A model generated the notes under the pieces. The model did no database searches and was not told the DNA's origin. It saw only the letters and a list, made by a program, of their open reading frames with translations. Positions 1 to 5,936 of a DNA stretch of 6,709 nt are shown here, in pieces (position 1 is the first letter of the stretch; the number at the start of each line of letters is the position of its first letter). The translations under genes and the position numbers were made by a program. The DNA comes from Proteobacteria bacterium UBA664 (lineage in GTDB: Bacteria > Pseudomonadota > Gammaproteobacteria > UBA7966), in NCBI GenBank assembly GCA_002299125.1, contig DBNU01000194.1, positions 1 to 6,709 of the forward strand, read 5' to 3'.

Positions 1-245
1 CCGGCATCCTCGATGGCGATCTGCTCGCCGTGCATCGAGCGGCCACTGCCGACAACGGTCGCATCGTGGTCGCCCGCCTGGAAGACGAGGTCACGGTGAA
101 ACGTTACCGGCAACACGGGCATCTGGTCCGGCTCCTCGCCGCGAACCCGGATTACCCCGACATCGAAGTGGATCTCCGCGCGGGCAACCTCGCCATCGAG
201 GGTCTCGCCGTCGGAGTCCTGCGCCGCGGTGGGCCATTGTCATAA
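1..245 (+). CDS. lexA: LexA repressor, C-terminal part (5' end outside window)
   Basis: This is the last 80 codons of the SOS repressor LexA, read from position 3 to the TAA at 243-245. LexA represses DNA-damage genes and inactivates itself by self-cleavage when RecA filaments form. The visible part is the S24-type peptidase domain. It opens with GILDGDLLAVH and continues through VARLEDEVTVKRY, where the lysine encoded at 99-101 corresponds to the catalytic Lys156 of E. coli LexA. It ends with the family-typical IEGLAVGVLRRGG. The catalytic serine, the cleavage site and the N-terminal helix-turn-helix lie upstream of the window, so an intact repressor cannot be confirmed. The resemblance to the E. 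coli protein is residue by residue across this stretch. A damage-response gene follows 55 bp downstream on the same strand, which supports the call. Alternative S24 proteins (UmuD, phage repressors) fit less well. Confidence 0.94.
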   Translation, partial: GILDGDLLAVHRAATADNGRIVVARLEDEVTVKRYRQHGHLVRLLAANPDYPDIEVDLRAGNLAIEGLAVGVLRRGGPLS

Positions 246-300
246 GGCCGTCCCGCCCCACGAGCACCCGCACACAGCACCGCTACCAGGCATCCGCGCC

Positions 301-1056
301 ATGCACACACACGACAACACCCTGCACGCCCCCTCGCGGCCACCCGCCATAACGGCCGCCCCGCTGGAATCGCTCCTGGACGGCCGCCGCCTCTGGCGCG
401 GGGCCGAGGCCAGGGCCGCCCGGCATGCCGTCATCCCCACCGGATCCCCGGATCTGGACACAACCCTGGGCGGCGGCTGGCCACAGGGCGGCCTCACCGA
501 GGTCCTCGGCCAGGCCGAGGGTCCGGGTTCCCTCGGCCTGTTCATGCCAGCCCTGGCCCGCCTGTCGCGGGGTGGCCAATGGCTGGCCTGGGTGGCCCCA
601 CCCTACATCCCCTACGCGCCGGCGCTCGCGGGCCGGGGTCTGCATGTGCAGAGCGTGCTCTGGATACACACCCGCCCGCACCGGGACACACTCTGGGCAC
701 TGGAACAGGCACTGCGCTCAGGCACCTGCGCGGCGGTGCTGGGCTGGCTGCCCAAGGTAGAGCCGGTGGCGCTGCGGCGCCTGCAACTGGCCGCCGAGGC
801 CGGTGATACCTGGGGGATCATCTTCCGTCCCGCCGAGGCCGCCCGGCAGCCCTCACCCGCCAGTCTGCGGCTCTCGCTCGAGGCTGGCCCCGGGGGCGTG
901 GAGATGCGGGTGCTGAAGCAGCGCGGCGGCTGGCCCGCGCGTCGCCTGTTCATCCACCACCGTCAACTCGATGACCAATCCGGATCCGCCGCGTGTGCCG
1001 ATCGGGAGCAGGCCCCGTTGCTGGATCAGTTCACGGCGAGCGGGCGAAGCGGTTAG
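301..1056 (+). CDS. imuA: ImuA-like translesion-synthesis-associated protein (RecA-fold)
   Basis: This 251-residue protein resembles ImuA, the RecA-like accessory factor of the damage-induced mutasome, which normally works with the Y-family-like protein ImuB and the polymerase DnaE2 (ImuC). Family-typical stretches are an N-terminal helix containing LLDGRRLWRG (25-34), the RecA-like TGSPDLDTTLGGGWPQGGLTEV (47-68), APPYIPYAPAL (99-109), LRSGTCAAVLGW (138-149), LRRLQLAAEAG (158-168) and RVLKQRGGWPARR (203-215). The nucleotide-binding loop is degenerate: after LG (69-70) comes QAEGPGSLG with no Walker A lysine, so ATP hydrolysis is doubtful. I chose the ATG at 301; a GTG at 229 in the same frame would add 24 residues and overlap lexA by 17 bp, but those residues do not look like the family. 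No strong Shine-Dalgarno is visible. The gene follows lexA by 55 bp and is probably co-transcribed and LexA-controlled (inferred). No imuB or dnaE2 follows, since the next gene is convergent and overlaps the last 4 bp. A SulA-type division inhibitor, which also follows lexA in some genera, is less likely given the length and motifs. Confidence 0.85.
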   Translation: MHTHDNTLHAPSRPPAITAAPLESLLDGRRLWRGAEARAARHAVIPTGSPDLDTTLGGGWPQGGLTEVLGQAEGPGSLGLFMPALARLSRGGQWLAWVAPPYIPYAPALAGRGLHVQSVLWIHTRPHRDTLWALEQALRSGTCAAVLGWLPKVEPVALRRLQLAAEAGDTWGIIFRPAEAARQPSPASLRLSLEAGPGGVEMRVLKQRGGWPARRLFIHHRQLDDQSGSAACADREQAPLLDQFTASGRSG

Positions 1057-2222
1057 TCAGCCAGCCGCCCGGCGAGGCCATCCGTGGTGGCGGGGACGAA
1101 GCCGGGCGACGCATCCGGCAATTCACGCGCCCGTTCGCGCGCCCGTTCGCGCGCCGACACCGCCAAAAGCGCGTCCAGCCGCCGGAGGTTCGCCGCGGCC
1201 ACCTCGCTGCCCGCCTCGACAGCCAACAGGGTCCAGGCATAGGCCAGCTCGAGTTGCGCGTCGTCGCTATCGGGGTGGGCGAGCAGATAGGCCAGATTGA
1301 CCTGCGCGGCCGGTTTGCCGGCCCGGGCGGCCAGTTCGTAGAGCGAGAGCACCCGGGTCGCATCCACCATCGATAGCGGACGTTGCTCGAGCCACAGGGC
1401 CAGGGCGTGGGCCGCACGCGCATCCCCCCGGGCGGCCGCCTCGGCAAGCCAGGGCTCGGGCGAACCGAACTCCTCCGTCAGTTCCGGTGCACGCGCGAGC
1501 AGCAGGCCCAGGTTGTAGCCTGCCGTCACGTCCGCGGCACGCGCGGCCTCGCGATACCAGATGGCAGCGCTGCGGGCGTCCCGCTCCACGCCGATCCCCA
1601 CCTCGTGCATCACGCCGAGGTTGTAGGCCGCATCTCGGACCCCTGCATGCGCCGCGGACTCCAGCATCCCCAGGGCCATGCCCGGATCCTTGGCCACGCC
1701 GGAGCCGGTCAGGTAGAGGCGCCCAAGCCCCGCCCGGGCCGCTGGCACACCACGCTTTGCCAGGCCTTCGAGCCGCAGCAATGCGTCACGCTGACCCAGC
1801 GCCGCCGCTGCCGTGAACCAGTGCGCCGCCTCCGCGACGAGTTCCGGCCGGCCGGCCGACTCGGCCTCGAGCAACAGACCCAGGTTCAACTGCGCCTTCA
1901 CATAGCCCCGCTCCGCTGCGCGTCGGTAATGCGCCTTGGCCCGCTCCAGGTCTCGCGGCACCCCCTGTCCGTGCTCGTGCATCACGGCCAGCGCAAACTC
2001 GCCGCGCGGGTCACCCCGGGACGCCAGTGCCTCGAAGGCGGCCTGGGCCTCGGCGAGCTGACCGGACTTGTACAGTGCCACCGCGTCGTTGAAGGCGGCC
2101 CTGGCACCTGGATCCGCGGCGACCGGACCGCACGGCAAGGCCACGGCGAGGCCGAGCAGCAGCGCCACAGCAGGGCGCAACGCCAAGACCCGCGCCGCCC
2201 GTGATCCGATCTTTCTCTCCAT
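1053..2222 (-). CDS. Exported Sel1-like (TPR-type) repeat protein
   Basis: This 389-residue protein is built largely of Sel1-like repeats, helical hairpins of roughly 36 residues that act as protein-interaction scaffolds. An N-terminal signal peptide is likely: basic MERKIGSRAARVLALR, a hydrophobic stretch at about 17-30, and a possible cleavage site after VAA at residue 36, so the protein should act in the periplasm or outside the cell. A TPR-like hairpin (about 41-70) is followed by about seven Sel1 units between residues 71 and 340. Clear examples are at 71-106 (AVMHEHGQGVPRD), 160-194 (GRLYLTGSGVAKD) and 196-231 (NLGVMHEVGIGVERD). Units after residue 232 are more diverged. The tail holds a basic/acidic helix with ARER repeats (357-367). 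I chose the ATG at 2222 because it gives a normal signal peptide; a GTG at 2261 would add 13 residues. The partner is unknown, since Sel1 proteins serve secretion, envelope and signalling roles. It is convergent with imuA and divergent from the GGDEF-EAL gene, so it is probably a single-gene unit. Confidence 0.83.
   Translation of the reverse strand: MERKIGSRAARVLALRPAVALLLGLAVALPCGPVAADPGARAAFNDAVALYKSGQLAEAQAAFEALASRGDPRGEFALAVMHEHGQGVPRDLERAKAHYRRAAERGYVKAQLNLGLLLEAESAGRPELVAEAAHWFTAAAALGQRDALLRLEGLAKRGVPAARAGLGRLYLTGSGVAKDPGMALGMLESAAHAGVRDAAYNLGVMHEVGIGVERDARSAAIWYREAARAADVTAGYNLGLLLARAPELTEEFGSPEPWLAEAAARGDARAAHALALWLEQRPLSMVDATRVLSLYELAARAGKPAAQVNLAYLLAHPDSDDAQLELAYAWTLLAVEAGSEVAAANLRRLDALLAVSARERARERARELPDASPGFVPATTDGLAGRLAD
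1127..1150. repeat. 12-bp direct repeat inside the Sel1-protein gene
   Basis: Two adjacent perfect copies of GCGCCCGTTCGC, followed by a partial third (GCGCC from 1151), lie in the 3' part of the Sel1-repeat gene. On the coding strand they encode the ARERARER helix of residues 357-367. The unit is a multiple of three, so a change in copy number would lengthen or shorten a charged helix without breaking the frame. Confidence 0.7.
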
Positions 2223-2255
2223 GGCGCGGATAGCGGCCAATGACGCTCGCCCCTT

Positions 2256-2276
2256 GACCACGGACCACGGACCACG
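2256..2276. repeat. Heptanucleotide tandem repeat, 3 copies
   Basis: Three perfect head-to-tail copies of GACCACG, flanked by degenerate continuation (TCCAC at 2277-2281). The block lies 34 to 54 bp upstream of the chosen ATG of the Sel1-repeat gene, where its 5' untranslated region or promoter would be. The alternative GTG start of that gene (2261) falls inside the repeat, which is another reason to prefer the ATG at 2222. A role is not evident. Confidence 0.75.
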
Positions 2277-2466
2277 TCCACAGGATGCGGCAGCAAGGAT
2301 GGGGGATCCGCCGTTGCCCGGGACGATCTCCCAAGTTCTCAGCCCCCTCCGGTGACTTGTTTGTCAGGTCCTTAAGCCACTAACCTTTTGTGCCGAATCT
2401 AGATCTCAACGCACGATCCACGATCCCTGTAGCAACTCCTGACCGTGATTCCTGTTGCCAGGCAAG

Positions 2467-2625
2467 ATGGGTGCCCGTTCATGCGGCCTCACGGCCTGCG
2501 ACGTGGCGATTGAGCAATTCCAGGCCGACAGAGGCCGACAGAGGCCGACAGAGGCCGACAGAGGCCGACAGAGGCCGACAGAGGCCGACAGAGGCCGACA
2601 GAGGCCGAGGGTAGACCCGGCATGA
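2467..2625 (+). CDS. Possible 52-residue leader frame crossing the 10-bp repeat
   Basis: An open frame starts at ATG 2467 with MGARSCGLTACDVAIEQFQ, then reads through the tandem array as a 10-residue peptide repeat (ADRGRQRPTE). It stops at a TGA whose first bases overlap the ATG of the large downstream gene (ATGA at 2622-2625), an arrangement typical of translational coupling. An AGG lies 4 nt before the ATG, a weak and close ribosome site. The peptide resembles no family I know. The repeat has no stop in any frame, so an open frame across it is expected by chance, and coding is not established. If translated, it would more likely be a regulatory leader than a functional protein. Confidence 0.2.
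   Translation: MGARSCGLTACDVAIEQFQADRGRQRPTEADRGRQRPTEADRGRQRPRVDPA
2522..2608. repeat. 10-bp tandem repeat (about 8.7 copies) before the GGDEF-EAL gene
   Basis: Eight perfect head-to-tail copies of AGGCCGACAG run from 2522 to 2601. A ninth, truncated copy (AGGCCGA, 2602-2608) then runs into GGG. The array ends 13 bp before the ATG of the cyclic-di-GMP gene and so lies in its leader. Each junction contains GAGG, a Shine-Dalgarno-like core, and each unit contains the self-complementary GGCC, so neighbouring units could pair in RNA as 4-bp stems with 6-nt loops. The perfect copies suggest recent expansion. Because 10 is not a multiple of three, copy-number change alters the frame of anything read through it. 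It is not a CRISPR array: the unit is far too short and there are no spacers. Confidence 0.97.
2607..2611 (+). promoter_or_regulatory. Probable Shine-Dalgarno of the GGDEF-EAL gene, at the diverged repeat end
   Basis: GAGGG lies 10 nt before the ATG at 2622 and is the best ribosome-binding candidate for that gene. It arises where the last copy of the tandem array departs from the consensus (AGGCCGAGGG instead of AGGCCGACAG). The ribosome site is therefore joined directly to the array, and the array copies upstream carry similar GAGG cores. Confidence 0.55.
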
Positions 2626-4754
2626 GCGAAGGCAAGGAACAGCGATCGGGCGGTGACCCGACGCCGTCACGGCCACACCCCGCCGACGCCCCACTGCGGG
2701 CGGTCCTCGATGCCTTGCCCCTGCACATCTTCTGGAAAGGCGGCGACTCCCGTTACCTCGGTTGCAACACGGCCTTCGCGCGCGATGCGGGCATCACGAC
2801 TGCCGCCGCCCTCGTCGGCCTGCGCGACGAAGACCTGTTCTGGGCCGCCGAGGCCAAGCGTCACCGGGCCGATGACGCCCAGGTGATCGCCTCGGGCCAG
2901 CCGCTCGCCGCCTACGAGGAGCCATGGCAGCGGGCCGACGGCACGACCCACTGGGTGCGCACACGCAAGCTGCCGCTTCTCGACGACGCGGGCAACGTGG
3001 CTGGGGTGGTGGGGATCTGCGAAGACATCACGCGCGAGCACGCAGCCGATGAGCGCCTGCGCCTGACCAACCGCATCCTCGAGCGCAGTCGCGAGGCCCT
3101 GATGATCACCAACCCCGAGGGGATCATCGTCGAAGTGAACGAGGCCTTCTCCCGCACCACCGGCTTCGCCCGCGCCGAGGCGATCGGCAAGACGCCGCGG
3201 ATCCTGAGTTCCGGCCGGCACGGTCCGGAGTTCTACCGCGCACTCTGGTCCAGTATCCACGAGACCGGCCAGTGGCAGGGCGAGATCTGGAACCGCCGTA
3301 GATCGGGTGACCTCTACCTCGAACAGCTCACCATCACGGCCGTGCGCGACGAGGCGGGCACCCTGCAGCACTACGTGGCGCTGTTCTCGGACATCACCGA
3401 GGTGAAGGCGCAGCAGGAGCAGCTCGCGCGGGTGACCCACCACGACCCCCTGACCGGCCTGCCGAACCGGCTACTGCTGACCAGTCGCCTGGTGCAGGCA
3501 ATGGACGCCGCGGAGCATACGGGGCGAGGTCTGGCGCTGGTCTATCTCGATCTCGATGGCTTCGCGCGCTTCAACGACACCTACGGCACGCGAGCTGGCG
3601 ATAGCCTGCTGCTACGAATCAGCGAGGCCCTGCGCGCCTGCACCGAGGCAAACGAGACCCTCGCCCGGATGGGCGGGGACGAGTTCGTCCTGCTGCTGCA
3701 CGGCGCGGAGGACGAAGCTGCCCTGGGCGCGCGGCTCGCACGCCTGCAGGCGGCCGCACGCTGCACCATCGACATCAATGGCGTGCAGGAGGAATCCTCG
3801 GGCAGCCTTGGCGTAGCGTGCTATCCCCAGCCCGAGCCCGTCGCCGCCGAGCAGCTCCTGCGCCAGGCCGAGCATGCCCTCTATCAGGCCAAGGTGGCCG
3901 GCCGCCAGCGCGTGCATTTCTTCGATGTGGCGCACGAGGACACGCAACGCCGGCGCCACCGCATGCTGACCGAACTGCGCCTGGCGCTGCTGCAGAGTGA
4001 GTTCGTCCTGCACTACCAGCCCCGGGTGAACATGCGCAGCGGCGCACTGCTCGGTGTGGAGGCCCTGCTGCGCCGGCAACACCCGCAGCACGGACTGCTG
4101 CCGCCGGGGGAATTCCTGCCCTACATCGAGGACAGCCTGCTCGCGGTCGACATCGGTGACTGGGTCCTCCGGGCGGCCTTGCAACAGGCGAGCGATTGGA
4201 AGTCGGCCGGGCTTGCGGTGAGTGTCAGCGTCAACCTGAGCGCCATCCAGTTGCAGCAACCGGACTTCATCGCCTATCTGCAGGGGTGCCTGCGCGCCCA
4301 CCCCGAACTCGGGCCGGGCGATCTGGAACTCGAGATCGTCGAGAGCAGTGCCGTGGGCGACATCACCGCCGTCTCGCGCCTCGTCGAGGAGGCCGCCACG
4401 CTGGGGGTGGGTTTCGCGCTGGATGATTTCGGCACCGGTTACTCCTCGCTCACCTACCTCCGGCGCCTGCCCGCCCGAACGCTCAAGATCGATCGCAGCT
4501 TCGTGCTCGACATGCTGCACGACCCGGAAGATCTCTCGATCGTGCAGGGGATCCTCGGGCTTGCGCGCGCCTTCAGTCGGCGTGTCGTCGCCGAGGGTGT
4601 GGAGACGCGTGAACATGGCCGCGCCCTGCTCGCGCTCGGGGTGGAGGAGGCACAAGGCTTCGCCATCGCCCGCCCCATGCCCCCCGCCGCGATCCCCGGC
4701 TGGATACTCGACTGGCGCCCCTATGCGGAGTGGGCCACGTCCGGCGCTCAGTGA
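2622..4754 (+). CDS. PAS-PAS-GGDEF-EAL cyclic-di-GMP turnover protein
   Basis: This 710-residue protein has no evident membrane segment and is probably a cytoplasmic sensor that makes and/or degrades cyclic-di-GMP. A PAS domain with its PAC tail spans about 24-140 (RADGTTHWVRTRKLPL, CEDITRE), a second about 147-265 (FSDITEV). The GGDEF cyclase domain (about 268-435) starts at DPLTGLPNR. It has metal-binding D310 in YLDLDGF, N318 and D327 for guanine recognition, and an intact GGDEF at 351-355. The usual lysine after F314 is A315, and the RxxD inhibitory site is replaced by EANE (342-345), so product inhibition through that site is unlikely. The EAL phosphodiesterase domain (about 450-700) keeps EAL (480-482), N538, E571/E574, DDFGTG (601-606), K622, D624, E658 and QG (678-679), so hydrolysis is expected. 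Both halves look catalytically plausible, and which dominates cannot be read from sequence. The ATG at 2622 is the only start after an in-frame TGA at 2511. A 10-bp repeat array lies just upstream. Confidence 0.95.
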   Translation: MSEGKEQRSGGDPTPSRPHPADAPLRAVLDALPLHIFWKGGDSRYLGCNTAFARDAGITTAAALVGLRDEDLFWAAEAKRHRADDAQVIASGQPLAAYEEPWQRADGTTHWVRTRKLPLLDDAGNVAGVVGICEDITREHAADERLRLTNRILERSREALMITNPEGIIVEVNEAFSRTTGFARAEAIGKTPRILSSGRHGPEFYRALWSSIHETGQWQGEIWNRRRSGDLYLEQLTITAVRDEAGTLQHYVALFSDITEVKAQQEQLARVTHHDPLTGLPNRLLLTSRLVQAMDAAEHTGRGLALVYLDLDGFARFNDTYGTRAGDSLLLRISEALRACTEANETLARMGGDEFVLLLHGAEDEAALGARLARLQAAARCTIDINGVQEESSGSLGVACYPQPEPVAAEQLLRQAEHALYQAKVAGRQRVHFFDVAHEDTQRRRHRMLTELRLALLQSEFVLHYQPRVNMRSGALLGVEALLRRQHPQHGLLPPGEFLPYIEDSLLAVDIGDWVLRAALQQASDWKSAGLAVSVSVNLSAIQLQQPDFIAYLQGCLRAHPELGPGDLELEIVESSAVGDITAVSRLVEEAATLGVGFALDDFGTGYSSLTYLRRLPARTLKIDRSFVLDMLHDPEDLSIVQGILGLARAFSRRVVAEGVETREHGRALLALGVEEAQGFAIARPMPPAAIPGWILDWRPYAEWATSGAQ

Positions 4755-4768
4755 TTGCCGCAGCCGAG

Positions 4769-4847
4769 CCGTCGCGCCCGCGCAGGGGCGGGGACCCAGT
4801 GTCGGTGCCGCCCAAGGACTGGATTCCTGCCTGCGCGGGGACGACGG
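4769..4847. repeat. 79-bp imperfect palindromic element between convergent genes, possible bidirectional terminator
   Basis: The arms pair in blocks: CCGTCG (4769-4774) with CGACGG (4842-4847), CCCGCGCAGG (4777-4786) with CCTGCGCGGG (4830-4839), and CCAGT (4796-4800) with ACTGG (4818-4822). Two internal mismatched patches and a 17-nt loop complete it. The right arm (GGATTCCTGCCTGCGCGGGG) resembles the widely dispersed ATTCCC-type palindromic repeats of proteobacteria, so this is probably one copy of a multicopy family. It starts 15 bp after the GGDEF-EAL stop and ends 21 bp from the stop of the convergent radical SAM gene, where a hairpin could end transcription from both sides. There is no U-tract, so it is not a classical intrinsic terminator. 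Confidence 0.7.
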
Positions 4848-4868
4848 GCGGCGCAAGGATGGTTCACT

Positions 4869-5936
4869 TCAGAACAGATCGAGCTGTCCGCCCACCGGTC
4901 GCCGGAACCGGGTGACATCGAGCGCCGGCAGGTGCCCATCCAGCCCGAGCCGCCGACTGGCGAGTGCGAAGCGCCGCTTGAGCAGATCCGCATACACGCC
5001 GGTACCGGTCTGCCGATCGCGAAAGTCGCTGCCGTTCAATCTGCCTGCGCGCAGGTCACGCAGGTGACTCAGCACGCGCTCGCGGCGGTCCGGGTAATGC
5101 CGCTCCAGCCACTCCTGGAATAGCTCGGAAATCTCCAGTGGTAGACGCAACAGCACGTAGCCCGCATGGCGGGCACCCGCAGCCGCGGCCGCATCCAGCA
5201 CGGATTCGAGTTCCTCCTCGTTGATGGCGGGAATGACGGGCGCGAACATCACACCCGTGGGGATGCCTGCATCGTGCAGGCGTGTGATGGTCTGAAGACG
5301 CCGCTCGGGTGCCGCCGCACGCGGCTCCATGCGTCGGGCGAGATCCCGCGAGAGCGTGGTCAGCGAGATGTGCACCTCAACCAGCCCCAGGGCGGCCATG
5401 GGTGCGAGCAGATCGAGATCGCGCTCGATCAGGGCCGACTTGGTGACGATGGACAGCGGGTGGCAATACTCCGCCAGCACCTCCAGTACGGCACGCGTGA
5501 TGCGGTAACGTTTCTCGATGGGCTGCCAGGGATCGGTATTGGCGCCGAGCGCAAGCACCGCGGGCCGGTAAGCCGGGGCATCGAAGGTCGCACGCAGCAA
5601 CTCGGCCGCGTTTGGCTTGGCGAACAGGCGCGTCTCGAAGTCGAGCCCAGGCGAGAGATCCACGTAGGCATGGGTCGGCCGCGCATAGCAGTAGATGCAG
5701 CCGTGCTCACAGCCACGGTAGGGGTTCACCGAGCGATCGAAGGGGATGTCCGGAGATCGGTTGCGCGCCAGGATCGAACGCGCCCGCTCGACGGTCACCT
5801 GTGTGGGCAGCGGCCGCAGCGGGAGATCCGCAGGTGTCCAGCCATCATCGAAGGACTCGCGCTCGGTCGCCAGATAGCGCGGATCCGGTCTCAGCCCGGT
5901 GCCGCGTCCCCGCAGCGAACGGTCTTCCCGGCTCAT
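4869..5936 (-). CDS. PA0069-family radical SAM protein (SplB-like)
   Basis: This 355-residue protein belongs to the radical SAM superfamily, the COG1533 group related to spore photoproduct lyase; the PA0069 subfamily has no established reaction that I know of. The iron-sulfur cluster cysteines are C76, C80 and C83 in RGCEHGCIYCYARP. Other family marks are SVNPYRGC (69-76), the GANTDPWQPIE segment (131-141), TKSALIERDLDLL (166-178), MEPRAAAPERRL (203-214) and APVIPAINEEEL (232-243). An N-terminal extension of about 60 residues precedes the barrel and contains GRGTGLRPDPRY, usual for this subfamily. The last five residues, QLDLF, match the consensus of the bacterial sliding-clamp-binding motif. 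The ATG at 5934-5936 fits the family start, though no strong Shine-Dalgarno precedes it. The gene stands alone: convergent with the GGDEF-EAL gene and divergent from the phosphatase gene. Subfamily assignment is firm; any DNA-repair role is inferred from SplB relatedness. Confidence 0.92.
   Translation of the reverse strand: MSREDRSLRGRGTGLRPDPRYLATERESFDDGWTPADLPLRPLPTQVTVERARSILARNRSPDIPFDRSVNPYRGCEHGCIYCYARPTHAYVDLSPGLDFETRLFAKPNAAELLRATFDAPAYRPAVLALGANTDPWQPIEKRYRITRAVLEVLAEYCHPLSIVTKSALIERDLDLLAPMAALGLVEVHISLTTLSRDLARRMEPRAAAPERRLQTITRLHDAGIPTGVMFAPVIPAINEEELESVLDAAAAAGARHAGYVLLRLPLEISELFQEWLERHYPDRRERVLSHLRDLRAGRLNGSDFRDRQTGTGVYADLLKRRFALASRRLGLDGHLPALDVTRFRRPVGGQLDLF

Larger units (their letters stand above)
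2223..2621. other. Divergent intergenic region between Sel1 gene and GGDEF-EAL gene
   Basis: About 400 bp separate the two divergent start codons, so promoters for both genes should lie here. It contains a 7-bp triplicate (2256-2276), about 240 bp of unremarkable sequence that is locally richer in A/T (for example 2353-2400), and the 10-bp tandem array (2522-2608). No promoter stands out. The best sigma-70-like pair reading right is TTGTTT at 2358-2363 with TAACCT at 2381-2386 (17-bp spacing), but both hexamers are poor matches. A short frame at 2467-2625 crosses the array. No RNA gene is recognisable. Confidence 0.6.

Noticed and set aside
1383..2204. Long plus-strand frame (273 codons) opposite the Sel1-repeat gene
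   Set aside because: The minus strand shows unmistakable Sel1 repeats and a signal peptide; the plus frame is a GC-rich shadow with no recognisable motif.
2353..2366. TGAC-N6-GTCA inverted repeat as an operator
   Set aside because: Only 4-bp arms, no extension and no second site; expected by chance in a region of this size.
2522..2608. Tandem array as a CRISPR array
   Set aside because: The unit is 10 bp and copies are directly adjacent, with no spacers; no cas gene is present.
2390..2614. 74-codon open frame from a GTG, ending in the repeat
   Set aside because: No family resemblance and no ribosome site. The repeat has no stop in any frame, so the open length is partly automatic.
4787..4829. 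Classical rho-independent terminator within the palindrome
   Set aside because: No run of T follows either arm, so only a weaker terminator or barrier role is proposed.
3612..4856. Long minus-strand frame (414 codons) opposite the GGDEF-EAL gene
   Set aside because: It lies antisense to a gene with complete catalytic motifs and shows no motif of its own.
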